DNA of 64,000 nt from Bacteroidota bacterium. Lineage in GTDB: Bacteria; Bacteroidota; Bacteroidia; Cytophagales; Cyclobacteriaceae. The translations under genes were made by a program, and so were the position numbers. The DNA lies in contig JAEYWY010000009.1 of NCBI GenBank assembly GCA_023428695.1, forward strand, positions 62,001-126,000, read 5' to 3'. The notes under the pieces are model-generated. The model saw only the letters and a program-made list of their open reading frames with translations. It ran no database searches and was not told where the DNA came from. The number at the start of each line of letters is the position of its first letter. Position 1 is the stretch's first letter. Shown here one piece after another: positions 53,419 through 63,105 of this stretch.

Positions 53419-55287
53419 ATGGATGACAAGGAAACTTTGGTTGAAAAACTCAAAGAAACCGTCGACATCAACATCGATAACGACCAGTTTGGTGTTGAAG
53501 AGCTCGCGCGACATGTCGCGATGAGTCGCTCACAGCTTCACCGAAAGCTGATTTCCGCAACCGGCAAGTCCATCAGCCAATTCATCCGCGAACATCGCCT
53601 GCAACGTGCGATGGAATTACTCAAGGAACGAAACCTCACCGCAGCCGAAGTGTCCGAACGCGTTGGCTTCGGTAGCGCGACGTACTTCAGCAAATGTTTC
53701 AATGACTATTATGGATTTCCGCCCGGCGAGGTCAGAAACAGAATTGACCAACTGCAACTATCGGAAGCGCAACCCCACGCGCTTCGACCTGATAATGGTA
53801 CGACGTCGAAGTTCACAAAATTACGACTCGTCGTTATTGCGGGTGTGATTGTGATGGCATTCGCCGCTGCAGCGTACTATCTCATCAAACGCAATTCCAA
53901 TACCATCATCTCCGAAAAGTCGATCGCGATTCTCCCCTTCCGAAATATCGGTGCTGATCCCGGCAACGAGTATTTCAGCGAAGGCGTGATTGAAGCCATT
54001 CGTACGAGTCTGTCGCAGGTAAAGGACCTCCGTGTTTTGTCCAGGACATCCGTTGAAAAGTATCGCGATGGTAATAAGTCCGCCCGTGAGATTGGTGCCG
54101 AACTTGGTGTGGCCGCATTACTCGAAGGCAGCGTTCAGCGAAATGACAACCAGGTACGAATTGATGTGCGTCTGGTATCCGCGTCAACACAGGAGTTGTT
54201 GTGGGGACAAACCTTCGATCGCGATCTGAAAGATGTATTTGCGATTCAAACGGAAATCGCACAACAGGTCGCCGCCGAATTGAATGCAACCCTATCAGCA
54301 GAGGAAAAGACAAGGCTTTCCCGATCCGACACCGATAATCCAAAAGCGTATGACCTTTACCTCAAAGGCGTCTATGAATATCGAACGTACACCAATAAAG
54401 GGACACATCGCGCTATTGAGTTGCTTGAAGAAGCCATAAGACTGGATCCGGATTATGCGCGCGCTTATGCGTTCCTGGCAAACAGTTACATCGGACTGGC
54501 CACCATCTTCGGCGCCGAGCTTGGTGCAATCGAAGCGCTGGAGAAAGGCAAGCCGCTTATCGACAGGGCGCTCAGGCTTGATCCAACATTGGATGAAGCG
54601 AGAATGCTGCTCGGATTTTACAAGTTGTATCACGATTGGGACTTTCAGGGTGCGGAGGCAGCGTACAGGGAGGCCGTTAACGCAGGTCACCCCGATGCGA
54701 TCGCATTATATATCGATTTCCTGAATTTTGTGCAGCGTCACGATGAGGCGATGACCTGGGCGGAGAAGTTGAACGCCAACGATCCGTATTACCCCAACAG
54801 CAGAATGGTATATACTTACGTATTCAACAGGCGCTTCGATGAGGCGTTGATATTTTCGGAGGCGAGACTAAAAATGTTCAACAACTACAGTGCACTCGAC
54901 GCTCACGGATTTTTGCTTCTGAATATGCGTCGTTACGACGAAGCTATCGGCTATTTCAAAAAGGCGATTGACGTGGAGGGTATCCGTTATCCGAGAATGC
55001 TGGGCTGGATGGGGGCTGCCTACGCAAAATCCGGCAATGCAGATGCAGGCCGGGAACTCATCGAAGAACTGAAAATGCGTCTCTCAAATAATGACCCCGC
55101 CTCGATCGCGTTCTTTATCGCTGTTATTCACGCCGGACTGGGTGAAAAGGACAATGCCCTCGCATGGCTGGAAACCGCTGCCGTGAGTCACGATATGGAA
55201 ATGCCCTGGCTGATAACAGAGCCGCAGTTTGAAATACTTAAGGACGATCCGCGGTTTCAGCAACTCAAAGACCGTATCGGATTCTGA
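53419..55287 (+). CDS. Membrane AraC-type regulator with FlgO-like and TPR domains
   Basis: This 622-residue protein has an N-terminal AraC helix-turn-helix (about 15-110; FGVEELARHVAMSRSQLHRK, RVGFGSATYFSKCFNDYYG). A membrane helix follows (about 135-157), then a FlgO-like domain (about 165-290; SIAILPFRNIGADPGNEYFS). The remaining 330 residues are TPR repeats. The topology places the DNA-binding domain in the cytosol and the rest in the periplasm, so it may transmit an outside signal directly to DNA. The mechanism is known from CadC-like proteins, but this is a different family. Confidence 0.9.
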   Translation: MDDKETLVEKLKETVDINIDNDQFGVEELARHVAMSRSQLHRKLISATGKSISQFIREHRLQRAMELLKERNLTAAEVSERVGFGSATYFSKCFNDYYGFPPGEVRNRIDQLQLSEAQPHALRPDNGTTSKFTKLRLVVIAGVIVMAFAAAAYYLIKRNSNTIISEKSIAILPFRNIGADPGNEYFSEGVIEAIRTSLSQVKDLRVLSRTSVEKYRDGNKSAREIGAELGVAALLEGSVQRNDNQVRIDVRLVSASTQELLWGQTFDRDLKDVFAIQTEIAQQVAAELNATLSAEEKTRLSRSDTDNPKAYDLYLKGVYEYRTYTNKGTHRAIELLEEAIRLDPDYARAYAFLANSYIGLATIFGAELGAIEALEKGKPLIDRALRLDPTLDEARMLLGFYKLYHDWDFQGAEAAYREAVNAGHPDAIALYIDFLNFVQRHDEAMTWAEKLNANDPYYPNSRMVYTYVFNRRFDEALIFSEARLKMFNNYSALDAHGFLLLNMRRYDEAIGYFKKAIDVEGIRYPRMLGWMGAAYAKSGNADAGRELIEELKMRLSNNDPASIAFFIAVIHAGLGEKDNALAWLETAAVSHDMEMPWLITEPQFEILKDDPRFQQLKDRIGF

Positions 55288-55425
55288 TCAACACGCCTCA
55301 TCAAGCTCGCGCAACATAATTTCAACATCCCCGGCAGCTTTAAAAAAAAGTTTAAAGCATTCGCAACGTGGTTTTAAGCCTCCTTTTTGAGGATACGATC
55401 ATCTTCGCGTCAAAAAAAAGACGCT

Positions 55426-56205
55426 ATGAAAAAAATGATCTTCTTTGCGTATGGCGTGATCGCCTACCTGATTTTCTTCGGCACCTTTTGTTACGCCGTA
55501 GGATTTGTAAGCTCCCTCTTTGTACCCAAGCACATAGACAGCGTCCCGGAGACGCCCCTGGGCTATGCGTTGCTCATAGACGCGGCGCTGCTTTCACTTT
55601 TTGCAATTCAACACAGCGTGATGGCAAGGCCGGCCTTCAAAAGGTGGTGGACACGGATCGTGCCGGAGCCCATTGAACGCAGTACGTACGTACTATTGGC
55701 CAGCCTCTGCCTGATTCTTTTATTCTGGTACTGGCAGCCGCTCGGAGGAACGATCTGGCAGGTTGAATCGCCGGGCGTCGCTTTTTTCCTGAAGGCGCTG
55801 TGTCTGTTCGGGTTCTTTGTTGTTTTGATCAGCACATTTCTGATCAACCACTTCGATTTGTTTGGGCTCCGTCAGGTTTGGCTTTACGCCACCGGTAAAC
55901 GGTACCAACCTCTTCCATTCAGGACGCCACTGTTTTACACCTACGTCCGTCACCCGATTTATCTCGGTTTTATGATCGCATTCTGGTCAACACCTACGAT
56001 GACCGCAGCGCATCTTTTCTTCGCCATTATGACTACGGTGTACATGCTCGTGGCGATTCAGTTTGAAGAAAGTGATTTGATCAAAGTTTACGGAGACAGA
56101 TATCGCGAGTACAGGAAGTCGGCCTCAATGCTGATACCGTTCTCAAAAGGGTATCGCGAGAAACAAACCATCGGAGAATCGATTGTCGCTAATGGTGAGA
56201 AATGA
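55426..56205 (+). CDS. NnrU/isoprenylcysteine-methyltransferase-like membrane protein (MddA-type)
   Basis: This 259-residue membrane protein has about five or six helices. An NnrU-like N-terminal part (LLSLFAIQHSVMARPAFKRW) is followed by the methyltransferase motif YTYVRHPIYLGFMIAFW, then FEESDLIKVYGDRYREY. The length and pattern match MddA, the methanethiol S-methyltransferase that makes dimethyl sulphide. The alternative is a general isoprenylcysteine methyltransferase. The start at 55426 (MKKMIFFAYGV) is chosen because it opens the first helix. Confidence 0.8.
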   Translation: MKKMIFFAYGVIAYLIFFGTFCYAVGFVSSLFVPKHIDSVPETPLGYALLIDAALLSLFAIQHSVMARPAFKRWWTRIVPEPIERSTYVLLASLCLILLFWYWQPLGGTIWQVESPGVAFFLKALCLFGFFVVLISTFLINHFDLFGLRQVWLYATGKRYQPLPFRTPLFYTYVRHPIYLGFMIAFWSTPTMTAAHLFFAIMTTVYMLVAIQFEESDLIKVYGDRYREYRKSASMLIPFSKGYREKQTIGESIVANGEK

Positions 56206-56260
56206 ACCGGAGGATATCGATATGAATGAGGTATGCGTTTCCAATAAGCGCACACCTGCG

Positions 56261-56686
56261 TTATTTTTTTTGAGATTTCGTCGATCTGACAATAACCCTT
56301 CCGTCGAGTTGGTCAAACAGGGCGGATAATTCTGCGCGCAGCAAATCGAAACTCGCTGCCTTTGGCATGTAGTGGTCTGCGCCAAGACTCATGACGCGTT
56401 GTCGTTGCGCCGGATCACTGCATGTGGTGTGCATTATCGTGGGAATATGCCGGGTGTGGCTGTTGCTTTTCAAGCGCTTGAGGCATTCGATGCCATTCAT
56501 TTTAGGCATGTTGTAATCAAGAAAAATTACATCGGGAAGAACGACACTTTGTTCGAGCAGTTCGAGTGCCTCTGCGCCGTCGGCGGCGAAAAGTACTGCA
56601 ATGCGGGGATCACATTCGGCAACGGCCTCACGGAAGATTTGACGATCGTCCTGATCGTCATCAATCAATAAGAGCATGTTTATCAA
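56261..56686 (-). CDS. Single-domain response regulator (CheY-like)
   Basis: This 141-residue receiver-only protein contains LLLIDDDQDDRQIFREA, a phosphorylation Asp in VIFLDYNMPKMNG, and the conserved Lys in YMPKAAS. There is no output domain. It belongs to the group of short regulators that act with hybrid kinases. No kinase lies next to it. A second ATG (56677) would shorten it by three residues. Confidence 0.92.
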   Translation of the reverse strand: MINMLLLIDDDQDDRQIFREAVAECDPRIAVLFAADGAEALELLEQSVVLPDVIFLDYNMPKMNGIECLKRLKSNSHTRHIPTIMHTTCSDPAQRQRVMSLGADHYMPKAASFDLLRAELSALFDQLDGRVIVRSTKSQKK

Positions 56687-56866
56687 TTCAGATAATTTAG
56701 TAAGCTTAATCTAAAGCTATTGGCTTAAACGGGTGCGTAGGAAAACGAGAGGCAAAAAAATGGAGCGGTTACCGGCTTGTTTGGAGCAATTCGTGAAGCA
56801 TAACCAAGGTAGCGTAATTAGTGCTGGCATCCTAATTATATCAGACCTTTACCACCGGGAAAGGGT

Positions 56867-56894
56867 AAAAGCTAGCTTTTCTGATCACGATCAG
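56867..56894. promoter_or_regulatory. Two adjacent palindromes upstream of the P-type ATPase
   Basis: AAAAGCTAGCTTTT (56867-56880) is a perfect 14-bp palindrome. It is immediately followed by CTGATCACGATCAG (56881-56894), with 6-bp arms around an AC spacer. They lie 75 bp before the ATPase start at 56970, in the divergent region. They are candidate operator sites for a regulator of the transporter. Confidence 0.45.
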
Positions 56895-56969
56895 ATCATT
56901 TGAGAAGGAGCGATTTTGTCTTATTTTAACCGTGCAACTGAAATAAGTGCACCTTCCCTCGTAATTTCT

Positions 56970-59501
56970 ATGAAGACGCAGGCGGACATTGTTGTCGAAC
57001 ACTCGTCAATCAGCGGTCTCAGCGATGCTGACGTGCTCGAGTCACGCGCTCTCCATGGCCGGAATGAAATCATCGCCAGGAACAATCATTTCGTCACGAT
57101 CGTTGTTGATCTGCTGAAAGAGCCAATGCTCATTCTACTTGTTGTCGCTGCCATAATTTACTTTTTGACTGGCAACACCGGCGACGGAATCTTTATGATC
57201 TCAGCATTATGCGTCGTTACGGGGATTTCTCTTTTTCAGGAGTCAAGGAGTCGAAAAGCGCTCGACAAACTTCGCACGCTGACGCAGCCACACGCTCGTG
57301 TTATTCGCAACGGAGAGATTTCGACAATTCTCAAGGAAGAGATTGTCGTAGGGGATTACATGATTATCGAAGAGGGTACTTCCATTCCTGCGGATGGTAG
57401 GATTATTCAATCGAATGATTTTTCAGTTAACGAATCCATCTTAACCGGCGAATCGCTTCCGGTACCGAAGGACAGTACTTCAAATAATCTTGCGCTGCAG
57501 GGATGTACGGTCGTGAGTGGTCTGGCCATTTGTGAAGTAACAGCAATTGGTTCGGAGACATCGCTGGGGAAGATCGGAAAGACGATTGAGGATACCGTTA
57601 AAGGTGAGACACCGCTTCAACGACAAATCGGCAACTTCGTTAAGAAGATGGCTCTGGCCGGGATCGTCGTTTTCCTGATCGTTTGGCTGATTAATTTTTT
57701 GCAATCCACTGACCTGCTGGGGAGTCTGCTAAAGGCGTTAACACTTGCGATGAGTATTCTTCCTGAAGAAATCCCCGTTGCCTTCGCGACGTTCATGGCG
57801 TTGGGTGCATGGCGTCTCATGAAGCTGGGTATTGTCGTGAAGAATACGTCAACAGTGGAGACGCTGGGTAGTGCTTCGATTATTTGTCTTGACAAAACCG
57901 GAACGATAACAGAGAACAGGATGCAACTCGCGAAAGTTTTTTCGTTGTCGTCGGGGTTGATTTACGATGTGGATAAAGTTGATAAGTCAGCTTTGAATCC
58001 TGTTATAACTGCGGCGATGTGGGCGAGCGAACCGATTCCATTTGATCCTATGGAGTTGGCGTTGCACGATGCATATCAACGAATCGCACGCGCCGATGAC
58101 CGGAAAAATTTCAAGATGATCCACGAGTATCCATTGGGAGGCAGGCCGCCAATGATGACTCACGTCTTTGAAAATGATCGCGGCGACAGGATTATTGCCG
58201 CAAAGGGTGCTCCCGAGGCGATGATGAATGTCTCGCATTTGAGTGATGACGAAAAGAACAGTATTGTCAATGCGATGAATGAACTCGCGCGCGCCGGGTA
58301 CAGAGTGCTGGGTGTTGGGGTTAGCGCATTCGACGGATCATCGTTTCCAAAAGAACAGCAGGAACTGTCATTTTCGTTTCTCGGCCTGGTTGCGTTTTAT
58401 GATCCGCCAAAGGCCAATATTAAAGATGTCTTCAATTCTTTTTATCAGGCCGGTATCAAGATCAAACTGATTACAGGCGACAACGCAGAGACAACTTCCA
58501 CGATAGCACAACAGGTGAGTTTTCGCGGGTACGACAAAACGATCAGCGGTGAGGAACTCATGCGGTTATCAACCGAAGAGTTGCAGAAGGAAGTAACAGA
58601 ATACAACATCTTTACACGCATGTTCCCCGAGGCGAAACTCAGGATAGTAAATGCGCTGAAGGCGAATGGTCACATCGTTGCCATGACAGGTGATGGTGTG
58701 AATGACGGCCCGGCACTGAAAGCTGCCCACATCAGTATCGCCATGGGTAAGAAAGGTTCTGAGATAGCGAAGGAGGTATCGTCGATCGTGTTGTCCGATG
58801 ACAACCTCGCCAGGATGATTGATGCAATCGCCATGGGACGAAAAATCTATGACAACCTGAAGAAGGCGATACAGTATATCATTTCAATTCACATACCTAT
58901 CATCCTTACGGTATTCATACCGTTGGTTCTGGGATGGGCATACCCGGCGATTTTTACACCGGTACACGTGATCTTCCTGGAATTGATCATGGGGCCGACC
59001 TGTTCAATCATTTACGAGAACGAGCCGTTGGAGAAAAACACAATGATAAAGAAGCCACGACCTTTTAGTACAACATTCTTCAGTTTGCGCGAATTGAGCG
59101 TGAGTATTGTGCAGGGCCTCGCGATTACGGTGGGCGTACTGCTGGTCTATCAATACGCCTATCACGAATACGGTAGCGAGTCCGTTACACGCACAATGGT
59201 ATTTATGACGCTGATCGCTGCCAACATTTCCCTGACGTTGGTTAACCGGTCATTTTATTATTCGATCGCGACTACAATACGTTATCAGAATAACCTGGTA
59301 CCAGCGATAATTCTGGTGACAACGCTGTTGACTATCATAACTGTGGTGATCAGGCCGGTGGCGGCTTTTTTTCAATTCACTACGCTTTCGTTCAGCCAGG
59401 CCGTGGTCGCAGTGATAACCGGCATTGTATTCGTCCTATGGTTTGAGCTTGTGAAAGCTTACCATCGATCGCAAAAGGAGTCGGTCCCCCAGACAGCGTA
59501 A
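56970..59501 (+). CDS. Cation-transporting P-type ATPase (Ca2+-type)
   Basis: This 843-residue P-type ATPase has an actuator TGES motif (SILTGESLPVPKD) and transmembrane motif ILPEEIPVA. The phosphorylation site is DKTGT (ICLDKTGTITENRM), followed by KGAPEAMM, then MTGDGVNDGPALKAAHI. There are ten predicted helices. It belongs to the P2 group and resembles Ca2+ pumps; the PEEIP motif resembles SERCA-like ones. The ATG at 56970 (MKTQADI) is chosen; a TTG at 56916 is also open. Confidence 0.93.
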   Translation: MKTQADIVVEHSSISGLSDADVLESRALHGRNEIIARNNHFVTIVVDLLKEPMLILLVVAAIIYFLTGNTGDGIFMISALCVVTGISLFQESRSRKALDKLRTLTQPHARVIRNGEISTILKEEIVVGDYMIIEEGTSIPADGRIIQSNDFSVNESILTGESLPVPKDSTSNNLALQGCTVVSGLAICEVTAIGSETSLGKIGKTIEDTVKGETPLQRQIGNFVKKMALAGIVVFLIVWLINFLQSTDLLGSLLKALTLAMSILPEEIPVAFATFMALGAWRLMKLGIVVKNTSTVETLGSASIICLDKTGTITENRMQLAKVFSLSSGLIYDVDKVDKSALNPVITAAMWASEPIPFDPMELALHDAYQRIARADDRKNFKMIHEYPLGGRPPMMTHVFENDRGDRIIAAKGAPEAMMNVSHLSDDEKNSIVNAMNELARAGYRVLGVGVSAFDGSSFPKEQQELSFSFLGLVAFYDPPKANIKDVFNSFYQAGIKIKLITGDNAETTSTIAQQVSFRGYDKTISGEELMRLSTEELQKEVTEYNIFTRMFPEAKLRIVNALKANGHIVAMTGDGVNDGPALKAAHISIAMGKKGSEIAKEVSSIVLSDDNLARMIDAIAMGRKIYDNLKKAIQYIISIHIPIILTVFIPLVLGWAYPAIFTPVHVIFLELIMGPTCSIIYENEPLEKNTMIKKPRPFSTTFFSLRELSVSIVQGLAITVGVLLVYQYAYHEYGSESVTRTMVFMTLIAANISLTLVNRSFYYSIATTIRYQNNLVPAIILVTTLLTIITVVIRPVAAFFQFTTLSFSQAVVAVITGIVFVLWFELVKAYHRSQKESVPQTA

Positions 59502-59518
59502 CAAAGTATCACAAAGAG

Positions 59519-60064
59519 CTATTGTTCCCTATCGAAGAAAAAGTACATCTTGAGTTCTACGGGTTTGGCGTATTTGCTGAAAACCATTTCCGTATTCGCT
59601 TCGAAATAGTCCAATGTCAGGGTATCGATTACCACATCCGGCAGGAGCAGCCACGTCTGTCGTTGGTAAAACGCCATCGCGGTGCCTGAATTCGAATGTA
59701 GCGTATAGATTTCGTCGTTATCCGATTTGTCCGAATTCAGGATCAACTGATTATCCGTAATTTCCCAGGATCCTTTGTCTGTCGTTCCGGATGCCGATGA
59801 ATACATCAGTATCCTGTTATATGAATGGTTGGCGTTAAATGTGATTTCGTACGACTTGTCGTTGTAAATCCCTTTGGTATCGGGAACGTAGTGTGATGGA
59901 AGCATCAGATTTTCATAGTTCTTGTGCGATCCGGGCAGGTTCTTGAACTGATAGAAGTTCCGGTCCCATGTGCCTACAATAGGATCATTGGATTCTTTCT
60001 CGTCAGAACTACACGAACAAATTGTGATTACGAGACAGCAAAGGATAAAATGTGTGATTTTCAT
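59519..60064 (-). CDS. Lipoprotein with lipocalin-like domain
   Basis: This 181-residue lipoprotein has a lipobox (TICSC) and a lipocalin-like pattern, DPIVGTWDRNFYQF and later GSWEITDNQLILNSD. The mature part is beta-rich. The function is unknown. Convergent with the ATPase gene at 17 bp. Confidence 0.75.
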   Translation of the reverse strand: MKITHFILCCLVITICSCSSDEKESNDPIVGTWDRNFYQFKNLPGSHKNYENLMLPSHYVPDTKGIYNDKSYEITFNANHSYNRILMYSSASGTTDKGSWEITDNQLILNSDKSDNDEIYTLHSNSGTAMAFYQRQTWLLLPDVVIDTLTLDYFEANTEMVFSKYAKPVELKMYFFFDREQ

Positions 60065-60222
60065 GGTTGGAAACGATCTTGCTGATAACTTTTAGTTGCC
60101 GTAAACGGGTCTCTTTGAAGCTGTAAAGTAATAAACAGATCGCCGTCAATCAATAACGGATGCAGAATGTTTAAAATGAACCTTTTCAGGTTACGCTTTG
60201 CATGAAACGCGACTTTTGAACA

Positions 60223-60903
60223 TCAAATTCGACTCATGACAAAATTGACAAGGGCGTCACAACGGCTGTTTCCGAATTCAAACACTTCGCCTCCGGACGT
60301 AAGCTCGAAGAGACTTTCCTGCAATAATCTTTTTGCACGGTGTAGCCTCACCTTGATATTGCTTTCTGATATATCAAGCGCTTCCTGAATTTGCGGACTC
60401 GAAAGCCCTTCTACTTCCTTCAGCATATAGATGACACGATACTTCTCCGGAAGCCTGTCAATGGCCTCTTCCAGAAGTTGTTTCGTCTCGTTTCGAATAA
60501 CCGCCTTCTCCGGGTTCATCTTGTCTGCGATTTGGTTGATTGATGACGTCTGCGAATCGTCACCATGAAAAAATACACGTTTTGTTCGGTTGATCTGTTT
60601 CAAACGCAGAAGCGCTTCGTTGATTGAAATCCGGATCAACCATGTTGAAAAAGACGAACTGCCCTGAAACTGATACAGCCTGTCGAAAGCTTTCAAATAA
60701 CTGTTTTGCATAGCGTCTTCAACTTCGTTCTGGTCCTTCAGATAGCTGCGAACTATTCTAAAGACAGTCTGATTGTAACGACGCATAAGAATTTCGAACA
60801 ATGCTTTTTCGCCGGCCACTACACGCCTTACGATTTCCTCATCTGTGATTTGTGTCGGATTGTAGTCAGCCAGTTTTAACGCCTCCATGGTCAGTTTTGT
60901 CAT
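60223..60903 (-). CDS. ECF-family RNA polymerase sigma factor
   Basis: This 226-residue sigma factor has region 2 (about 25-95; FEILMRRYNQTVFRIVRSYL, then YLKAFDRLYQFQGSSSFSTW) and region 4 (about 135-195; DRLPEKYRVIYMLKEVEGLS). It redirects RNA polymerase to stress promoters. No anti-sigma gene is adjacent. The start codon overlaps the CDGSH gene by 38 bp; a second ATG five codons in (60888) reduces this to 23. Confidence 0.93.
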   Translation of the reverse strand: MTKLTMEALKLADYNPTQITDEEIVRRVVAGEKALFEILMRRYNQTVFRIVRSYLKDQNEVEDAMQNSYLKAFDRLYQFQGSSSFSTWLIRISINEALLRLKQINRTKRVFFHGDDSQTSSINQIADKMNPEKAVIRNETKQLLEEAIDRLPEKYRVIYMLKEVEGLSSPQIQEALDISESNIKVRLHRAKRLLQESLFELTSGGEVFEFGNSRCDALVNFVMSRI

Positions 60904-61129
60904 TAGAATTCAAATGCGAGCCATCGCAATAAGGTACTGTTTTGGTTCGCTTGCAAACGCAAAGCCAGACGGTCCGGCGCGTGTAAACGGAGAACACCTT
61001 AGGACTAAATGTCGTTCCTACATGCGAATTATCGCAGAACGGCTGGTTCTTCGATAAACCGCACTGACACCAAAGGTACGTCTTGCCAGGTTCAAGCGTC
61101 AGTTGTACCGGGGCGATTTCGTCTTTCAT
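60866..61129 (-). CDS. CDGSH iron-sulphur domain protein
   Basis: This 87-residue protein has two CDGSH-type motifs. CQCGLSKNQPFCDNSH (about 21-36) and CVCKRTKTVPYCDGSH (about 57-72) both provide three Cys and one His for a [2Fe-2S] cluster. It is a small redox-type protein. It overlaps the sigma factor gene, which starts just before its stop codon, and so the two are coupled. Confidence 0.93.
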   Translation of the reverse strand: MKDEIAPVQLTLEPGKTYLWCQCGLSKNQPFCDNSHVGTTFSPKVFSVYTRRTVWLCVCKRTKTVPYCDGSHLNSNDKTDHGGVKTG

Positions 61130-61245
61130 ATCCCGTTAGATTATCAACGCACCAGACGGTTACAAAGTCGCCGACGGATTTTCCGAAAATTTTGTAACGA
61201 ATCCGGGGCATGAAAATCCAATTAGTAAACAAAACATTTAAAGCC

Positions 61246-61650
61246 ATGATTACACATGCTAATGCAAGCGACCTTGTCAAGGACAGGTTTCAGAGTGTTT
61301 ACAAATTGCTCAAGCTCACCTTCGGCGTGATACCCATTGCAGCCGGCGCCGACAAGTTTCTCAACGTACTCGTGGATTGGTCGAAATACCTCAATCCTGA
61401 TCTCGCTGCCATCTTGCCCTTCAGCGCCACAACCTTTATGGTCATCGTGGGAGTCATTGAAATTGCAGCGGGGATTGTTGTCCTGGTCAGAACGGAACTC
61501 GGTGCCTATATCGTTTCGGCTTGGCTGTTGTGTATTGCAGTCACGCTCATCTTGTCCGGTTCATACCTCGACGTGGCAGTTCGTGATATTGCAATGGCCA
61601 TTGGAGCCTTTGCCCTTGCCAGGCTGACACCAATACACAATTCGTATTAG
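61246..61650 (+). CDS. Small DoxX-like membrane protein
   Basis: This 134-residue protein has four membrane helices. It starts MITHANASDLVKDRF, and then LLKLTFGVIPIAAGADKFL is followed by FMVIVGVIEIAAGIVVLV. It resembles a four-helix DoxX-like protein. The ATG at 61246 is preceded by an A-rich region; a second at 61210 would add 12 residues. Possible redox role; unknown substrate. Confidence 0.75.
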   Translation: MITHANASDLVKDRFQSVYKLLKLTFGVIPIAAGADKFLNVLVDWSKYLNPDLAAILPFSATTFMVIVGVIEIAAGIVVLVRTELGAYIVSAWLLCIAVTLILSGSYLDVAVRDIAMAIGAFALARLTPIHNSY

Positions 61651-61740
61651 CAGTTACGAAACGACCCGTATGAGAACAACAAAAACAAACGCGCTGCATT
61701 GCGAAACATGGGCGCGCATTTTTAAGCAGTATTGAAAGTA

Positions 61741-62544
61741 ATGATTGACGAAAGCATCAGCGGCATTCTTCTCTTCGGGTCGTTCTTCCTGATCTACGGC
61801 CTGGAATACCTTTTCCCGTTAACGAACGGAAAGCGGGAACATTTCTGGGCCAACGTTGGCTGCGCTGCTTTTGTATTTACGGTAAATGTCGCGTCAACTT
61901 CAGCGACACTGGCTGTTGCCGACTTTGTAGCAACTAACAGGATCGGATTCCTGCACGTTGTTGAGATGCCAATCTGGTTGGCGGTCATTGTGTCGATTGT
62001 GTTCCTTGATCTGTGGGCGGGATATCTTCCACATCTGCTCATGCACAGAGTTGTGTTCCTGTGGCACTTTCACAGTATCCACCACTCAGACGATCACGTC
62101 GACGTTACCACAACATTCAGGAAACATCCGGTTGAGAGTATGGTCGGAATACTCTTTAATCTGACAGGGATGATTATCCTCGGGCTGTCAGCGTGGATGT
62201 TGTTGATCTATCTTACGCTGTCCACATTGCATGCACAAATTGGTCACGCCAACATTGCGATACGCCCGGGATGGGATCGGATTCTGCAACATGTGTTTGT
62301 AACACCAAACATGCATAAAGTACATCACGCGATCGCTGAAAAGGAGTCAGACTCCAACTTCAGCAACATCTTTTCTGTTTGGGACAGGATGTTTCGCACG
62401 TACCGGAGAAAGAAGAAGTATTCCGGTATCCGTTATGGCCTCGATTACGTACCGACACATTCGGTGAAAACTTTCTGGCATTTGTTAAAGCTTCCCTGGA
62501 TCAGCGCACGGTTGTTTCGTGCGAAGAGATCGAAGGTCCAATAA
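61741..62544 (+). CDS. Sterol desaturase/fatty acid hydroxylase family protein
   Basis: This 267-residue membrane protein has a di-iron active site: HLLMH (about 99-103), HFHSIHH (about 111-117), then HAQIGH and HKVHH. The family hydroxylates lipids. It has four or five helices. The ATG at 61741 is used; a TTG lies 9 bp before. A second paralogue is fused to TPR at 35039. Confidence 0.92.
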   Translation: MIDESISGILLFGSFFLIYGLEYLFPLTNGKREHFWANVGCAAFVFTVNVASTSATLAVADFVATNRIGFLHVVEMPIWLAVIVSIVFLDLWAGYLPHLLMHRVVFLWHFHSIHHSDDHVDVTTTFRKHPVESMVGILFNLTGMIILGLSAWMLLIYLTLSTLHAQIGHANIAIRPGWDRILQHVFVTPNMHKVHHAIAEKESDSNFSNIFSVWDRMFRTYRRKKKYSGIRYGLDYVPTHSVKTFWHLLKLPWISARLFRAKRSKVQ

Positions 62545-62700
62545 GCTGGTCTGCGCTCACCTTAAAGCTGGCAGCAGATTTTACAAAATAAAAAGGTGGG
62601 ACAAATGTTTTTGTTTGTCCTCACAATTTCCAATTTACAGATTCGTAAAATTCTCGTGTACTGATAGAATGGCTGTTCGCTATCTCACAGTTCGGTGACT

Positions 62701-63096
62701 ATGCGAATGAAAAACGACGCAACCATTTTATTAATTGATGATGATGCGGACGACCGCGAGATATTTGAGCTCGCGCTGTCGGAGGCTGCTCCTACCTTTA
62801 CGTGTATTACTGCCAGAAGCGGACTTGAGGCGCTGGACAGGTTGATCGGTGGCGATATCAAACCCGATTGCATTTTCCTCGACCTGAATATGCCGCGTAT
62901 GAATGGTGCACAATGCCTCGAAGGAATAAAAAAGGAGTCGCAGTTGAGTGATATTCCGGTTGTAATATACACCACGAGTTCGGAAGGCCGCGACCGGGAG
63001 ACAACGCTGGCGCTGGGGGCTACGGCATTCATAACCAAGCCTCCCGAAATAGGGGAGTTGATCACCGCTCTCGCAAATATCTTCGCCAATCTTTAA
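62701..63096 (+). CDS. Single-domain response regulator
   Basis: This 131-residue receiver contains ILLIDDDADDREIFELALSE, with the Asp in IFLDLNMPRMNG and the Lys in FITKPPE. No output domain. It is 9 bp upstream of a PAS/GAF sensor kinase. It is the same type as the one at 56261. The ATG at 62701 is preferred over a GTG at 62695. Confidence 0.92.
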   Translation: MRMKNDATILLIDDDADDREIFELALSEAAPTFTCITARSGLEALDRLIGGDIKPDCIFLDLNMPRMNGAQCLEGIKKESQLSDIPVVIYTTSSEGRDRETTLALGATAFITKPPEIGELITALANIFANL

Positions 63097-63105
63097 AACC
63101 TCACT

